A DNA stretch of 64,000 nt from Mactra quadrangularis (Eukaryota > Mollusca > Bivalvia > Venerida > Mactridae), in the NCBI GenBank assembly GCA_025267735.1, contig CM046294.1, forward strand, positions 19,712,162-19,776,161, read 5' to 3'. The notes under the pieces were generated by a model, which saw only the letters and a list, made by a program, of their open reading frames with translations, did no database searches and was not told where the DNA came from. Position numbers and translations under genes: made by a program. Position 1 is the first letter of the stretch, and each line of letters opens with the position of its first letter. Shown piece by piece: positions 34,302 to 46,747 of this stretch.

Positions 34302-36590
34302 AGTGGTCTATGTTTGGGTTGTGATAAACGCCATTTTACCACAAACCGTAGTCATTTTTGCGATGACCGGCTCACCTTACCTAACATTTCTGAACCCTTG
34401 TGTACGACCAATACTTGTTAACTGTTCCACTAGGCAAACAGTTTCTCTGCATTGCATTGTCAATAAAAGAAGATAGGAATTATTGTCGAATTGTCATGGA
34501 AGAGTATAACTAGCCAAGGTGTGGTTTAAGCGAAATACCCTGCTGAACCACGATCCCGGTCATCCACAGTGAATGCTCGTATTTTAGTTAAATAACAACT
34601 ACATTTAAGCCCCATTACATATTGACATTGCTGGTTAATTCAGCAATCTGCAGGGTCTCGAACCACCTATGACAGTAGATAGCGCTGGTTTGACTCCTGG
34701 TGCGACTTCTTTTCCACTGTGCAGTTTTGTCAAAGTTACTTTTTCTAGTACCATTTTTCCTCATAACCTCTGCATAATCGTGGACAGTAATAAGCCACTG
34801 ACAAAGCTATGATAGTGCTTTGTCACAGAATATATTCGCAAGAGTAACAGCCGCACAGCTTGGTATATAAGTGAATAGTATAACGGTCGTAGAAAGTATT
34901 TCATGAACTTAAGACAGGTATGTTGGTCTAGCTTGAAATCAAAACCAGGACACTTGTAGTCTGAAGGTCAACCTATTGAACCGAATGAGTTGACCCAGAC
35001 TGGTTTAATTTGCTGTTATAAAGTGAATAATAACAAGAAAGGGAAATAAATCGCGTAGGTCACACTATTAAACAAACACTGATGCAAGAATCAATAAAAT
35101 ATAAAAACGTCTGGCACTCTTTAGCAAGGTCATAATTTGAATAATCTTGTTCTGCGAAGTAGCTTTGGCAATCAAGAACACATTGATCAATATTGGTTAA
35201 ATAACTGAAGAGGAGTGTAGTCCTTAAATGGGACAATGGAGTGGAGTTAGGGATTGTGATAAAGTGATGCCAAATTGATTATTTGTTTAGCGTCCCGTTT
35301 TGTTTTGTTCAAATCCACCAACTTGGCTGGAAAAAAGCAAACGATTCGAACTAAGATCAAAGGACTGAAGCTCTGAACTTGTTTGGGTTACAATGTTACT
35401 AATTTCATAGGACTGAAATGTTTTCTTTCTTTTTTCATACAAATTATATGACTTTGTTTCCAGGTTACCAGAAGCTATAGGGGCCATTCTTAGTAACAGT
35501 TTACGCAAGCATTGGTTTAAAGCACGAGTACATGATGTACACGTAAAATCATGTTTTCTTACAAAAAGTCATGTTTTCTTAATTTTATATAAAAGGGTCG
35601 AAAACTTACTCATCCTCGAACGTTACACCGCGAACCTTCAGATAACATTCTTTGGTGTGGACTGTTTTACAAAATCAGTCTATATTGCTCGTAAAGATCG
35701 GAATAAATTTGAACAACCCTGCACTACTAATATAAGAAGTAAGACTTAATTTTTCCAATGTTATTATTTGGCGTAAAAATACACCTTCCGCAACAAGAAA
35801 TACCTTAATTAACACAAGCATGATATTATTTGACAATTTAAAGTCCAAATATTTCCAAGAAGAAAAATGTCCTCGTATTAAGACAACTCTGAAATTAAGA
35901 CCACCGGTTTTATGGTCATAAGAGTACAACCTTACTGTATCTATTTTTGCAAGGTGCTAACTAACAAATTGTCTAGCAGCTCAGCATATTTAAAAAAAAG
36001 TTCAATCTAGACAATAATGTCAAAACTAAGAATTACAAAAGGCAACATTTATACCAAAATGAATATGAAGCACTTAAGGGTAATCAATTATTACGCAAAA
36101 TACAGCTTTGAATGACAGCCTTCAAAAAGCATAATTAAGTATATTTAACATGTCAATTGACTTGCATACAAATTTGCAAGTTTATCTAAACCTAGATTTC
36201 CATAATCGCAAAATGGATCATTTCTCCAAATATGGCATAGATCCTATAAAACCTAACCCATACCCTACATTTTAGCATCCAATGTCACCATCTTACTGAA
36301 CCTAGATAACTGACCTAAAATGTGCACTTTCACCGATATTTTTGCAGAAGTGCCGTTTCCAAGAACATGTTCTTTGCGGCAAAACTTACAGCGAACAATT
36401 CAAGGAAAAAACTAATCGATTATTATTATTGGATAAATTTTATTACATCCAGTTCATCCTTTTTACCGTCCCAGACTGGCTTCATACGTTACCGATAAAA
36501 ACTGTAACGCTGTGACCTTCAATCCGATAACTTGCAGACAAAAAATCTATACCAAGTGCGCTTGAGTCACATTCCTCAGAAGCAACGACC
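34302..36590. other. 2.3 kb without recognised features
   Basis: A B-box-like block (ggtttgactcctgg) lies near 34687 without a convincing A box. No arrays, palindromes or coding-like frames were found. Confidence 0.4.
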
Positions 36591-36593
36591 TCG

Positions 36594-36720
36594 ATTGGCC
36601 CGATCAATTGTTCTTGAAGTACATACAAGTATTAACGATGTTTATAATGGTGAGTCGATCAACTGATTGTAAGCAGCTTCCTGATTGGATAGCGCACAGA
36701 TGAATTAGAACGCTGATTGG
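36594..36720. promoter_or_regulatory. Cluster of three inverted CCAAT boxes
   Basis: The motif attgg occurs at 36594-36598, 36684-36688 and 36716-36720, the last two 32 bp apart (about three helical turns). CCAAT boxes bind NF-Y and often occur in multiples upstream of housekeeping and histone genes. They lie 170-300 bp upstream of an ATG with a splice donor at 36975. In AT-rich DNA they could also arise by chance. Confidence 0.3.
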
Positions 36721-36841
36721 TTGATGCACCGTCTTATCCGAAGTGCAATCGTTCAAACGGCAAAACTAGGTTTTAGTGTCACCCTCCGCAAAAAAGTATT
36801 TTAAAACTGCTCTGTGACTATTAATAGACGGTGCATCAGCC
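36719..36841. repeat. Short element with 16-bp inverted ends
   Basis: The sequence 'ggttgatgcaccgtct' (36719-36734) is the inverse of 'agacggtgcatcagcc' (36826-36841) with one mismatch. The 90 bp between show no gene. A tiny MITE is possible. It overlaps the last CCAAT box. Confidence 0.6.
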
Positions 36842-36890
36842 GTACTTGTCCTCGACATACTTTATCGGAATTCAATGTACGGTAAGGGAA

Positions 36891-36974
36891 ATGGAGAAGA
36901 GAAGAAGAGAGAGTGTGAGAGAGAGCAACGAAGAGTGGGCGACAAATATCGATCTTTCCCACAATGCATCTCTG
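36891..36974 (+). CDS. Candidate first coding exon (low confidence)
   Basis: An ATG at 36891 opens 28 codons (start MEKRRRESVRES, then NEEWATNIDL) that end exactly at a strong splice-donor consensus, ctg|gtaagt, in phase 0. The exon contains 'tttcccacaatgcatc' (36955-36970), close to the ZNF143/THAP11-type promoter motif, and lies downstream of three CCAAT boxes. I do not recognise the peptide, which is Arg/Glu-rich. No convincing second exon was found nearby, though two coding-like blocks follow at 37167-37482. It could equally be a chance frame in a gagaga-rich stretch. Confidence 0.25.
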
Positions 36975-37166
36975 GTAAGTTTACATAATAATCGTCTGAA
37001 AAGCTCTTCTAACAAATATGGTAATACTTCCTTAAGTAGGCTACAGGAGCCTATCAGATGCTGTCCTGAATAGAATAATAGAAAACTTGGAAATTGCAAT
37101 ATGGTTTCAAATGTACCGGTTTAGTGCAAGAGCTATTGATTTTGTAATTTTAATCATTGCGGGCGA

Positions 37167-37482
37167 TGGTAAATGCAACGAACTGGAATAGTGTGGCCTG
37201 GAAATGCAGTGAAAGAATAGTTTACGACAATAGAAAACTTGAAGCATTGGAAGAGGCTGTTCTGCTGGTCCTTCTGCTGGGAATACTTAAAGATGCTCGC
37301 TGACTGATTTAAATTTTGACTTTTCTGAAACTCTCGAAATTGTACAGAAACACCTGGTAGTAGTGAAGCAGTATTATGATAATGACACATCTAGTGCACA
37401 TTGGCAAACAACAGTGACGATGTTGTACTCAAAACCCTACCCAGTTAGTAATGGTATAGCTAATTTAAGTGCGCCTTGCTAA
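37167..37482 (+). pseudogene. Unrecognised coding-like blocks in two frames
   Basis: From 37167 a frame of about 45 codons (with IVYDNRKLEALEEAVLLVLL) ends in a stop near 37299. Another frame, open from about 37288 and without an ATG, continues for about 63 codons (with NFDFSETLEIVQKHLVVVKQ and then YYDNDTSSAHWQTTV) to a stop at 37482. Residue use is more protein-like than in neighbouring frames, and the blocks adjoin, as after a single frameshift. I do not recognise a family. It may be a decayed exon or transposon gene, or chance. Confidence 0.25.
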
Positions 37483-37831
37483 CGTTTATTTTATATTTCT
37501 TTCAATCTATTAGTCAGTTTGCATATTGAGATGCCTTTATCTTAATACAATAACAGACACTGCCAAGAAATTTTATAATATCAAAAAGTTTACCAAATCT
37601 GTGAAAGACTTGCTTCAAGACACCCATGGGTCTAGTTCATTGAGTTGACATAGAAGTTTAAACTATATATTTTCAATAATATGCTTATAATGTTTTCAAT
37701 ATTTTTGCATTTTTAACACCAAAATTGAGATTGTAAAGAATCTGTATTAAGAGTGAATGTATTTAAGTGCTTTATACACCATTTCATCATTTTATCAAGC
37801 GTTCAGTCGTTCTACTTACGGTCCCTAGATA

Positions 37832-37983
37832 AACATATGTTTTTGACCCAAGTTTTAACCTTCCTTGAAATACATAGATCTATGGACCGAAGTTTTTAAC
37901 CCTCCTTGATTTACATAGATGTTTTGACCCTAGTTTTTAACTTTTCTATATATACATAGATCTTTGGACCCAAGATTTTAACC
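37832..37983 (+). repeat. 41-bp tandem repeat, about 3.7 units
   Basis: Units follow 'acatagatctatggaccgaa' then 'gtttttaaccctccttgatt', with modest divergence between units. Confidence 0.88.
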
Positions 37984-39602
37984 TACGATGTAGTAAGTCA
38001 ACGTCATTGCCTGTGACTGACAACTGTTCTATTCTTGATACGAAGTTAAACGGGAGAGTAGGCGTAGAATATGTCATGAGCAAACTCCATGTTTGTTAGT
38101 ACTCCAAATGCAGTTAGGTCATAAAATATTATTTACGGCCATACTGCATACGTCTTTATATTGACAGGCTCATATATTTGCTTGTGTAAATGTTTTTATA
38201 TTGGCGGGGTCAAATTTGGCTGTGTAAAGGCTAACCGTCAATATGAGAACATGATTGTTTTCAAAATCGCAAAAATTCAACATGAAAAATGCTCAGTAAG
38301 TGCTCAGACTTACTTGCTTCAGCAACAGCTGTTGGGTCACGCTCGGGAATTGAAACCTAGATACATGAAAAAATGATTTGTCTATTTAAATCCACAATTT
38401 GCAACAATGCTTGAAACATTTATTTTACATGTATTATATTGCACGTCAGTTTTTCAGTGACCAACCCGGGCCAGACAAAAGCATTCATAAACTAACTGAT
38501 AGGAAATCGACGGTAAATTGTTGGTGATTTTCAGAACCCGTGTGTGGAGCACACTTGGTAGCGCGCCGGGATTTCGAGCGGTTATCCGCTTCCACGAACC
38601 TTAGTTTGATAATAATGTCAATTTACCTCCATTAATATGGTATATGAACAAGTCGCTGGTCTTGTAAAATGGTAGACGAGAACTGATCATTAACAAGCGT
38701 CCAGGAAAGCTACTAGGTTAGGTGCGCTGGCCACTGTAAGTTAACCTTGAAGTTTGTTTAAAAGGCCAAGAATCCAAGAATAGAAAAGGTAATTTTCCTT
38801 AGAAATAACAGAATACAGGATATATTTGTGACTTTTATTAGTGGTGTATTCTATTGAAAGGCAAATGTTATTAGGATAACTGCAAAAGAGATAATCAAAA
38901 TAATCATGTTTTTACCAGACGCGAATAGAATGACACAGATAGAACCCAGCCAGAAATAAACATTTTTCATAGAAATTATATAGTTTATGCACAATTTTCT
39001 ACGAAATCAATGTTTATGATAAGTTAAGTCTCGTCAAATATGAAAAAAACAAACCACCAAGTTATATAAGATCTGATCATAGAATGCGTAGGCAGACATT
39101 TTATTACAGTATTGCAATAAGAGGCGTAGACTGTGTAGCATTGACCGTGACTTTGTTTTCTCCATTCTCCATTTATGTAGGTGTATTATTAACTCTAATA
39201 TTTCATTCCTTCACATCGTGTCAAGAACATACGAAGAGCAGTCCTATTTTTGACTTCTTAGACATTTGATCCAACGTAAATTTTCCAGCAACAGCGCTGC
39301 GCAGATGTGTCCTTGCAAAACTTCGATTTTCATTTCAGTGTAGAGTTACTTTACATATAAGTGGTAGACGGTCTTTGAGTTTTTATTTTATCTTGCGGTT
39401 CTTCTGCTGCCAAGTTCATGTTCAAGTTTACGCCAACGTTCAGCTATTTATGTATCATGTACTGTAAAGAATGCATTTGAAATGTTACAGAGGTCAATTT
39501 TACCTTTTTAAACCAGAATTTTTACCAGTAACCATAGGTAGAAACAATAATAGCATTGTAGCATAATATTAATATCAGCAACACCTCAAAATCTTATGTC
39601 GT
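37984..39602. other. 1.6 kb without recognised features
   Basis: A partial tRNA-like block (cttggtagcgcgccggg) lies near 38551 but lacks a B box. Short frames (61-71 codons) show no motifs. Confidence 0.4.
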
Positions 39603-39713
39603 AAGTGGCTGTAAAGGGTCTGAAACATAGAACAGCGAAAGCATTTGTTCGGGACGTCAGTCCTGAACAAATATTTTACCGTATTTCAGACCCTTTCCCA
39701 CTTTGAAAATTTA
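39603..39713. repeat. 111-bp imperfect palindrome
   Basis: The outer arms 'aagtggctgtaaagggtctg' and 'cagaccctttcccactt' pair. The inner arms 'gcatttgttcggga' and 'tcctgaacaaatat' also pair around 'cgtcag'. Foldback-type element. Confidence 0.75.
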
Positions 39714-40526
39714 CCGAATCCAGACATAGTCCCTCAGTATATATGTGTAGAGCAATTCAAAATGATTATCTGCTATAACAGGCGTAATAATTCCTGAAAT
39801 AAACTTGTTAATCTTTGTTATAAGCGGCAGTTACTGAATAAGAATGATCCCTTTTCTTGTGCTGATTGTGTGAAAAAAATCAGTAGTGTGTTCGCCTGTC
39901 CGGTTTATCTGTTGTATTTATAGGACGATTGTAAAAAGTGTTTTGAACTGGAATAGTGCTGGTCTACCTATCAAACTAATATCACCGAACTGCTCTTTGT
40001 GAACGAATGTTTTGTTGGAGCCGGAAATTGAATTCCACTTTTCAAATCCGAACAAATTCAGTGCCTTCAGCGCTTTGATTTTTCAAGTTATTAAGTAAGT
40101 CGCTAATTGAAATGTATTTCGAAAAGCGTTTTGGATAGGGGTATGGAGTACATGTTTTGAAAGTAGGAAACTGGTCTATCATGCCCCCTAGTCATGCCAG
40201 TTATATATAAAACTTTCCATCCACGTGCTTTGAATTCACATTTTTTCTAAATTTGTTGTTTACACATCTCCTGCTGTGATGAAGAAAAAAAATAAACCTT
40301 TAACTGTTGTTGTATAATGTCTGGTAAACAGAAAGGAGCGTTCATGTTGCCACTGAGTTCATACTTAGTATTTCATAAAAAATAAAGTGATTGGATTTTA
40401 TTGTCTTATTTTCTTGCTTATGCGAGTTCACCGACTGTATAGCCATTAACCCTGGATAAATATATCAGGCTACTGTGTATACATTTATCAAGCTCACTGC
40501 ATGGGCAGTATTCACTCCGCTTATAA

Positions 40527-40720
40527 CGTCTCGTACGTGAAATTGCCCAAGACTTCATGACTGATATCCGCTTCCAGAGCTCAGCTGTCTTGGCTCTCCA
40601 AGAGGCTATAGCGATGCTTACCTCGTTGGATTGTTCGAGGACATCAACTTGTGCGCCATCCACGCCAAACGTGTCACCATTATGCCAAAGGACATCCAGC
40701 TTGCTCGTCGTATCAGAGGC
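40527..40720 (+). pseudogene. Histone H3 pseudogene fragment
   Basis: Translation matches histone H3 from about R69 to G132. It reads [10 protein letters not shown], then [13 protein letters not shown]; after a 2-base insertion near 40605 the other frame gives [17 protein letters not shown] and [16 protein letters not shown]. The 194-base length equals 64 codons plus the 2 extra bases. SSAV fits a replication-type H3 rather than H3.3. Differences from the near-invariant protein include Met at K79 and Ile at T107. The 5' half and the last three residues (ERA) with the stop are missing, replaced by unrelated AT-rich DNA. H3 normally packs DNA in nucleosomes; this copy cannot. Core histones are otherwise almost unchanging, so this is a dead copy, perhaps from a dispersed cluster unit. 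Confidence 0.93.
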
Positions 40721-41159
40721 TATATATATTCATTATTATCATTTATATTGTACTGACATGTCAATGTACTTGTATTTGCCGCTTGGGTCTAAGACCTTCC
40801 GGTGTTTATATGAATAAACTTGTCAAACTTGTTAAACTTATATGCAGCCTTCAAAATGGCGCAACGGAAGTTTTACCACCACAGGTACCCATTTGATCCT
40901 GGAAATAGTGTAGCAATCGCAAATAAAAGGTTTAGGTTGAAAACATATTACACAAATCATCTTCTTGGATAGCCCAGAATAATTATGACATCGTCGGTTA
41001 TTTCGCGATATATTACTCGGCTATGCTGTGGTATGTTCCGTGGGCCATTTGGTTAGGAATTTCTCGTAATTATGAATAATTAATGAGGCAGTTTCATTGG
41101 TTCCTTAAGGAAACCACTGCGAAAAACTAACCCAAGAATTTCGTTTCATATCTAAGGTT

Positions 41160-41230
41160 TGTTATACCATTCAAATTGCCTTTTTGGAACGATGTTCTGA
41201 ACATCGTTCCAAAGTTAACAAACCGTAATT
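41160..41230. repeat. Hairpin, 13-bp perfect stem with outer arms
   Basis: The sequence 'ggaacgatgttc' and its inverse 'gaacatcgttcc' are separated by one base (41186-41210). The outer arms 'ggtttgtta' and 'taacaaacc' also pair. A cruciform-forming element or very short foldback. Confidence 0.7.
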
Positions 41231-41729
41231 TCAGATCCAAGCATTGAATCTAAGCTAAAACCCCGATCCACTCCGCATATCATTACTGCAAAATTTGATT
41301 CGGATGTTTTCGGCTAGTATGTTTTCCTGATAATCGCTTGCAACTTATTTCCATAGATTTGATTTTTCATTCGGCAATAGAGCAACATGACACGACTAAA
41401 ACACGAAATGGGTATTTTGTACTAACCGACAAATTGGAACAGACATCGACTTCTTTACTGTGGGTATGGCTAAAACACACAATAGAGAGATCGGGGCAAA
41501 ATGGACGAAATGGATCAGTCAGTAGCGAAATGAAGTTTCGGACTCGGGACTTTATGTTCGTGTCTCTAGTCGATCAGGCTTTTGACAACTTTTAGTTTAT
41601 TCTGTGCCCGTCCGTCTCTTTAAACCCATTTCGTTAAATAGTTCTAGAACTTGACTGGTATACTGCTGTCGATAATTGTGTGGTACAGCCGCGCAGAAAA
41701 TCGATACGCAGTCGAACATAAAAATCAAA

Positions 41730-42006
41730 ATGGCGGCTCTTGATGGATGAGGCTTTTTACGCAAAGGAAAAATGTCAACAGAAGCCTTATTTAGCTTGTT
41801 ATTTAAGCTTTGAGCGTAATTATGGTGGGATTAAACTTTACTGTGTCGATTTAAACCGCATGAAGCAGTGTAATACTTATTATCATGTATCTATTCCAAA
41901 TTATGCTACTCGTGACAGTTTGCGTGAAAATTCACTAAGTAGAACTAGGACGGTAGGTCACAGCCAGGTGTTCTCTTCGAGAATAAAAAAGTGTTGCAAT
42001 AAGTGA
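41730..42006 (+). CDS. Hypothetical ORF behind an ATGGCGGC motif (low confidence)
   Basis: The sequence 'aaaatggcggctc' at 41728-41740 matches the YY1-type element often found at transcription or translation starts. Its own frame is only 7 codons. One base out of frame, an ATG at 41743 opens 87 codons to a stop at 42004-42006 (start MDEAFYAKEKCQQKPYLACY). I recognise no domain, signal peptide or membrane segment. It may be a chance frame. Confidence 0.2.
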
Positions 42007-43744
42007 AGCTCAGGACCTATTCCATTGACACAATTCAACATAACTTGATAGCCCTCTTAAATGATTGCGTGTCTATTGTATGTTGGTTTAGAAATGAGTT
42101 AGTGTAGATGTGTGAACATACCCTTCAGATCAAGGGTCATTTTTTAGATCGAAAAACCTACTGTACAGGGCCATAGTGTTAACAGACATGGAATGTTATG
42201 GTTTGCTGCAAACACTTTGTATAGTGCAGGTAGGTGATTCTTTATCTTATGTGCAAATTTATAGACTCAAATTCTTGTGAACAAAAGTACAAAGTCTAAC
42301 TTAAAGAATATAAGGACCCAACAGAAAACATTATTCTGAAACAAATGTACTGAGAGGTCCTACATCGTCAGCCTAACCCGAAGGAAAAATGAATACTATG
42401 AACACTTGGGAATTTTAAACAGAGTTTTTACCCGGGTGGTTGCAAAGTCTGTAGCGGGCCTGGAATCTGGAATTTCGTGTCCAGAAGGGGGAACAGGTTC
42501 CATTACTGCCCAGTCAGGTTATTCCCTTCCATGAAAATTTGACATTAATTCAATTTTCCTTAATTTATAAGACATGAAGAAGTTTCCGGTCTTATGCAGG
42601 AGTAGGAGAGTACTGGTTATGGACATGAGTCCCTGAAAGATAGGTTAGTATGAGTAAACATTGTCTATAGCACAATGAACCATGAAGGGCTGGAAACAGA
42701 ATTTCATGTCACAATGCAGATGATGAGTTTTTGTTATTTTGTTTTTATTCTTTTCATTATCAACTGGCACAAGTTATTATTTATTTATACCATCATTACA
42801 TTTTTATTCTAGCAATATATGACAGTATTGGTGGATCTGGGAAATTGAACAATTGTCTTGCAACTTTGAATATCAAACCAATTCCCTTAGTTAATCTGCA
42901 TACAATGGAATTATGCTGGTCAGTTTGCTGAATTTGTTGTGAATTCATCTATGTCAGATGCTGACAAAGAAGGATTTAAAAAAGCATAGCTGTGAGTATT
43001 ACAGTTATTACTTAGTATATTTATATTTGATGTAAATACATTTAGTGTAAATATTAATTTGAATTAATAATAATCAGCACTATGGATTTTCCTTTAATGC
43101 ACATACCCTTGAGCAAATTTCCAATTCTGCCATCAATGTGAATCACTTCAACATACAAAATAACATGCATCATTCTATATCAAATAGTTCATAAATCATC
43201 ATTCACTAGTTACTACATGAACAATAGGCTACTGTCTGTCTTGATAACAAGTACATTAAATTGATATGGACTATTTCTTAACATTGGACATTAGGGGCAA
43301 ATTAACTCCTGGAAGTGAAATTTGTGAATATGTTCTTCAGAATAGGTTGAAAAATAGTATTTAGACATAAAATTCATATTTCTATGGAAAAATGTGATTG
43401 ATTTTTTTTTCAAACTAATAACAATTTAGATCTATTAACATTACGCAATATATATTTTTGTTTGGGATATTTTAGGGGGGACCTACTGATATTGAAATGT
43501 TTTGATTTTATATGAAGGCTACAATGTTCTGTCTACAATGCTGGTCAATATTTTGATATCTATGTATCAATATCATTATTCAGGAATTGGTCACAACAAT
43601 GATGCCAACATAAAAACCATTCTAATTCCTGTACAACAAGTGTTATTCAAGCTGGTGACTAGTATAGATTGCACTCCAACATGATTATGTGGTTGTATAT
43701 TTAGAAACTACAGATTTGAGTAAGTAAACTATTAATATTATATT
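42007..43744. other. 1.7 kb without firm features
   Basis: A short coding-like patch at about 42415-42530 (frame with AKSVAGLESGISCPEGG) is less AT-rich than its surroundings, but no splice sites or family were recognised. Otherwise AT-rich DNA. Confidence 0.35.
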
Positions 43745-43815
43745 AGTGCTCTTGTCCCAGTGGTCTAGGAAATTTAGCATGGCATGGAATTGCAAAGAGG
43801 TACAGGTTGGAATCC
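43745..43815 (+). mobile_element. tRNA-like sequence, SINE head or tRNA pseudogene
   Basis: An A box (tgtcccagtggtctagg) and a B box (acaggttggaatcctgg) stand at roughly tRNA distance. The T-arm stem pairs (cagg/cctg), but the anticodon arm does not fold cleanly. No recognisable SINE body follows. Confidence 0.5.
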
Positions 43816-46515
43816 TGGTTATACTTAAACATTTTATTTTGATGCTTGGGTGAAATGTTAATTGTAAATTTTGTTGTGTTCTGTAGGCTTTCATACCAGT
43901 GTATATGCATACATGTATCAAATGTTTTATATGAGACTGTACTATGAAGCTATTGCTGTAGTTCAATGAATTGATATGTTATTCTGATTGAGAGTTAATG
44001 CATTGTTCAGTTTGGAAGTTAAGATATTTTTGTTTTCAATTGAAACCTACATTTTTTAATATTCTAATGTATCATATTTATATTATTTCAGTCTGAAGAG
44101 GTCAAGTACCTCATATAACACAAATAGCTGCCCAGAAAGAAGTATAAGGAGCCAAGTTAAATTGATATATGATACCATTCATTATTACCTATCGCACCAT
44201 CTGCTGAGAGAGTAACAAAAATCTGCATGTAGAATAAAACAGAAATGATGGTCAATGGTGTTGAAAGTGTTTGATATTTACTTAGTGCTTATTTGTATTT
44301 GAGTTAACTAAGCACTGAAAACAATACTTTAGTTTTGGCTCACTTTGGTTGAAGACTAGATTTTGTTGTTCCTTCTTCAGCTGATGAATATGTTCCTACT
44401 GTGTATGCTCTTGTTGTTAGGTAAAACACCAGGACAGTTACAAACCAGAAGACAAGAATTTTCATTCTAAAAATCTAACTCTCACGAAGCAGAAGATGAT
44501 GTGTCAAGTCTTACAGCATTATTTATATATTTTACAAGTTTATATAAAAAGTGTAATTTACAAAAGAGCTTTCTTCCATATTATAGTGTTAATCTGACAA
44601 TAGAAGGCTCATAAGGAAAACAACTTTCCCAGCTTACAAAATTTGATAAGTGGCAGAGTTTTCAAAATGTGTAGTACTGTGTACAAAACTGTTCATATTA
44701 CACTGCAAAAAAAATGCAAGTTCAGGTTTAAACTACAACTACTAAAACTATGTATAGTAATAATAGAGAGAATGGACTCTACATAGAAATTCTTATGAAA
44801 AGTTGTTTTGGTCATCCAAGAATTACTTGTGCAAGAAAACTTTCGAATCTGTGATAACTAAACTTATTACTCTTTTGAAAATCTTTGAAGATAACCTGAT
44901 TAAGTCTTCACATAGGGTCAGGTGTGAAACAAGTTTACACATTCAGAAAAAGAAAATCTTACACATTTATTCATGCATTATATTTCTTTGATAAAACTTA
45001 ATGAGTAATGAACTGTTATCTAACAAAATTTCAAAACCCTAAATACTCTATATAGGCATTTTGGAACTTGATTCAAGTAAAGTTTAATACTGAATAAAAT
45101 GGATATCTCATTTGCAATATTTTAAATTCAGAGAATAAAAGGTTAAGTAATATCTGACACTGGTCCCATGTAATATTCAACTATGTTAAAGTTTCATGTT
45201 TAAGGATTTGTGAACATTGTTGTTGGATGGAAATTGAACCATCGCAAATCTTTTGATCCTGACATCAGTCCAAGTCATCATGGATGGTCAACCACTACTT
45301 ATTTCTGATTCTTCATGATTTTGCCTATAGGTCTGATATATGGTTAATTTGATATATAAAGCAAGGTAAAATACACAGTTATGTACACAATAATATTTTT
45401 GTAAGAATCCAGGAAATATGACTTTGAATTTTTATTTTATGTTTGATCTCATGTTGCACATGTGTCGATAGTAAATATGACTCAATATTTCCTTCTCCTT
45501 TTGTGATGATGTTACCATTTTTAGCCCTAATTGTGTAAAATATTGTTAGCTTTGTCTATTATGAGTATTTATTTACTTTGTTTTCTGTAAAATTACAAGA
45601 TATTTGTGTAAAAGTAAAGAATTCTTGCAACTATGGACTTCTCAGAAATACTACCACTGAAAACAGGTCATTTGAAATTTCAGGGTCTTATGTTTTTATT
45701 AATATGAGGATTAAGTTAATTTTTTCTCATTGTTTCTGATGCAGAATGTATTTGGGACAATTTTGATGTATGATTTAAGAGTGGCATTTGAAAAATAAGG
45801 TCAAAAGAGTAGTTTTATTATAACACACATGCTTCAGCCTTTTGGAAATTGTCCCATTTAATCTGCCAAGTGTCCATGTTTAAATACTTATTATTCACAT
45901 ATATCATCTTAAATATATTCAATTGTTATTTATTTATGGTAACTAATATGTGAATAGTAATAAAAATGTAAAATAACTGCAGTTCATTTATTTTTTAGTG
46001 AAAAAAAGAACATTTTATAGTTTATAGGGGTCACTAAAAATGGAATATTTTGAAAACAGAACAGTAAAATTGTTTTATATTGCTTGATTTTATGTATCAT
46101 ACAATACACTGACATCCTGTATTGGTCTAACTTATTTCCTAGAACATCACTATTAGGATGGTCATACCTTAAGATGATAAGTTCTCTCGCATTCAATTTA
46201 TACTTAGCAACAAAATTTAATAATACCAGGAAATTTTACATGTTTGTTTCTTGTGATAAATATTTCACTGACTGACTTACATGTACATATACTTCCATGG
46301 AGAGGTTTATTAGTGAAAAGGTTTATAATTATGTAATTACTTGTAAACGGCAAATACGCCAGCGAAGAGAATGGGCTTGTTCTCTGGGCCTAAATAAATA
46401 CGAACTGAGCGATGAAAGTTTTGTTGATACTGGGTTTAAACCTTCATAATAGTTGTGATTTAATATTAAGTTTGACGTGATGTTCATGGGCATTAGGTAT
46501 GACTGTGTCATGATC
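43816..46515. other. 2.7 kb of AT-rich DNA, nothing recognised
   Basis: No tandem, inverted or tRNA-like elements and no frame above 70 codons. The smoothest stretch of the window, compatible with intron or intergenic DNA. Confidence 0.45.
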
Positions 46516-46747
46516 AGTGGTGCTTCTTCACATAAATTCTTATGAAAATAATTTTCGTAAGTCAGTTTCATATAATTAGCACTTCTAAGCCAGACGGATA
46601 ATAAGCATAACTATGAAACAAAGATACATACAAAACTCAACAGTATTTAGAATTGTTAAGCCAAAGAGTTAGTGTATTACTTGGATTTCTTGCTTTGGAC
46701 ATGCGAAGATCTTTTTCGTAAGAATTTTTGTGAAAAGCACCACTGTT
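46516..46747 (-). mobile_element. M1 MITE, second copy, opposite orientation
   Basis: The ends 'cagtggtgcttcttcacata' and 'gtgaaaagcaccactg' form an inverted repeat of about 30 bp. On the minus strand the interior (catagttatgcttattatcc, gctaattatatgaaactgac) is colinear with 1715-1961. The flanks gtcatgat and tttttttt do not match, so no target duplication is evident. An 80-codon minus-strand frame overlaps it by chance. Confidence 0.8.
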
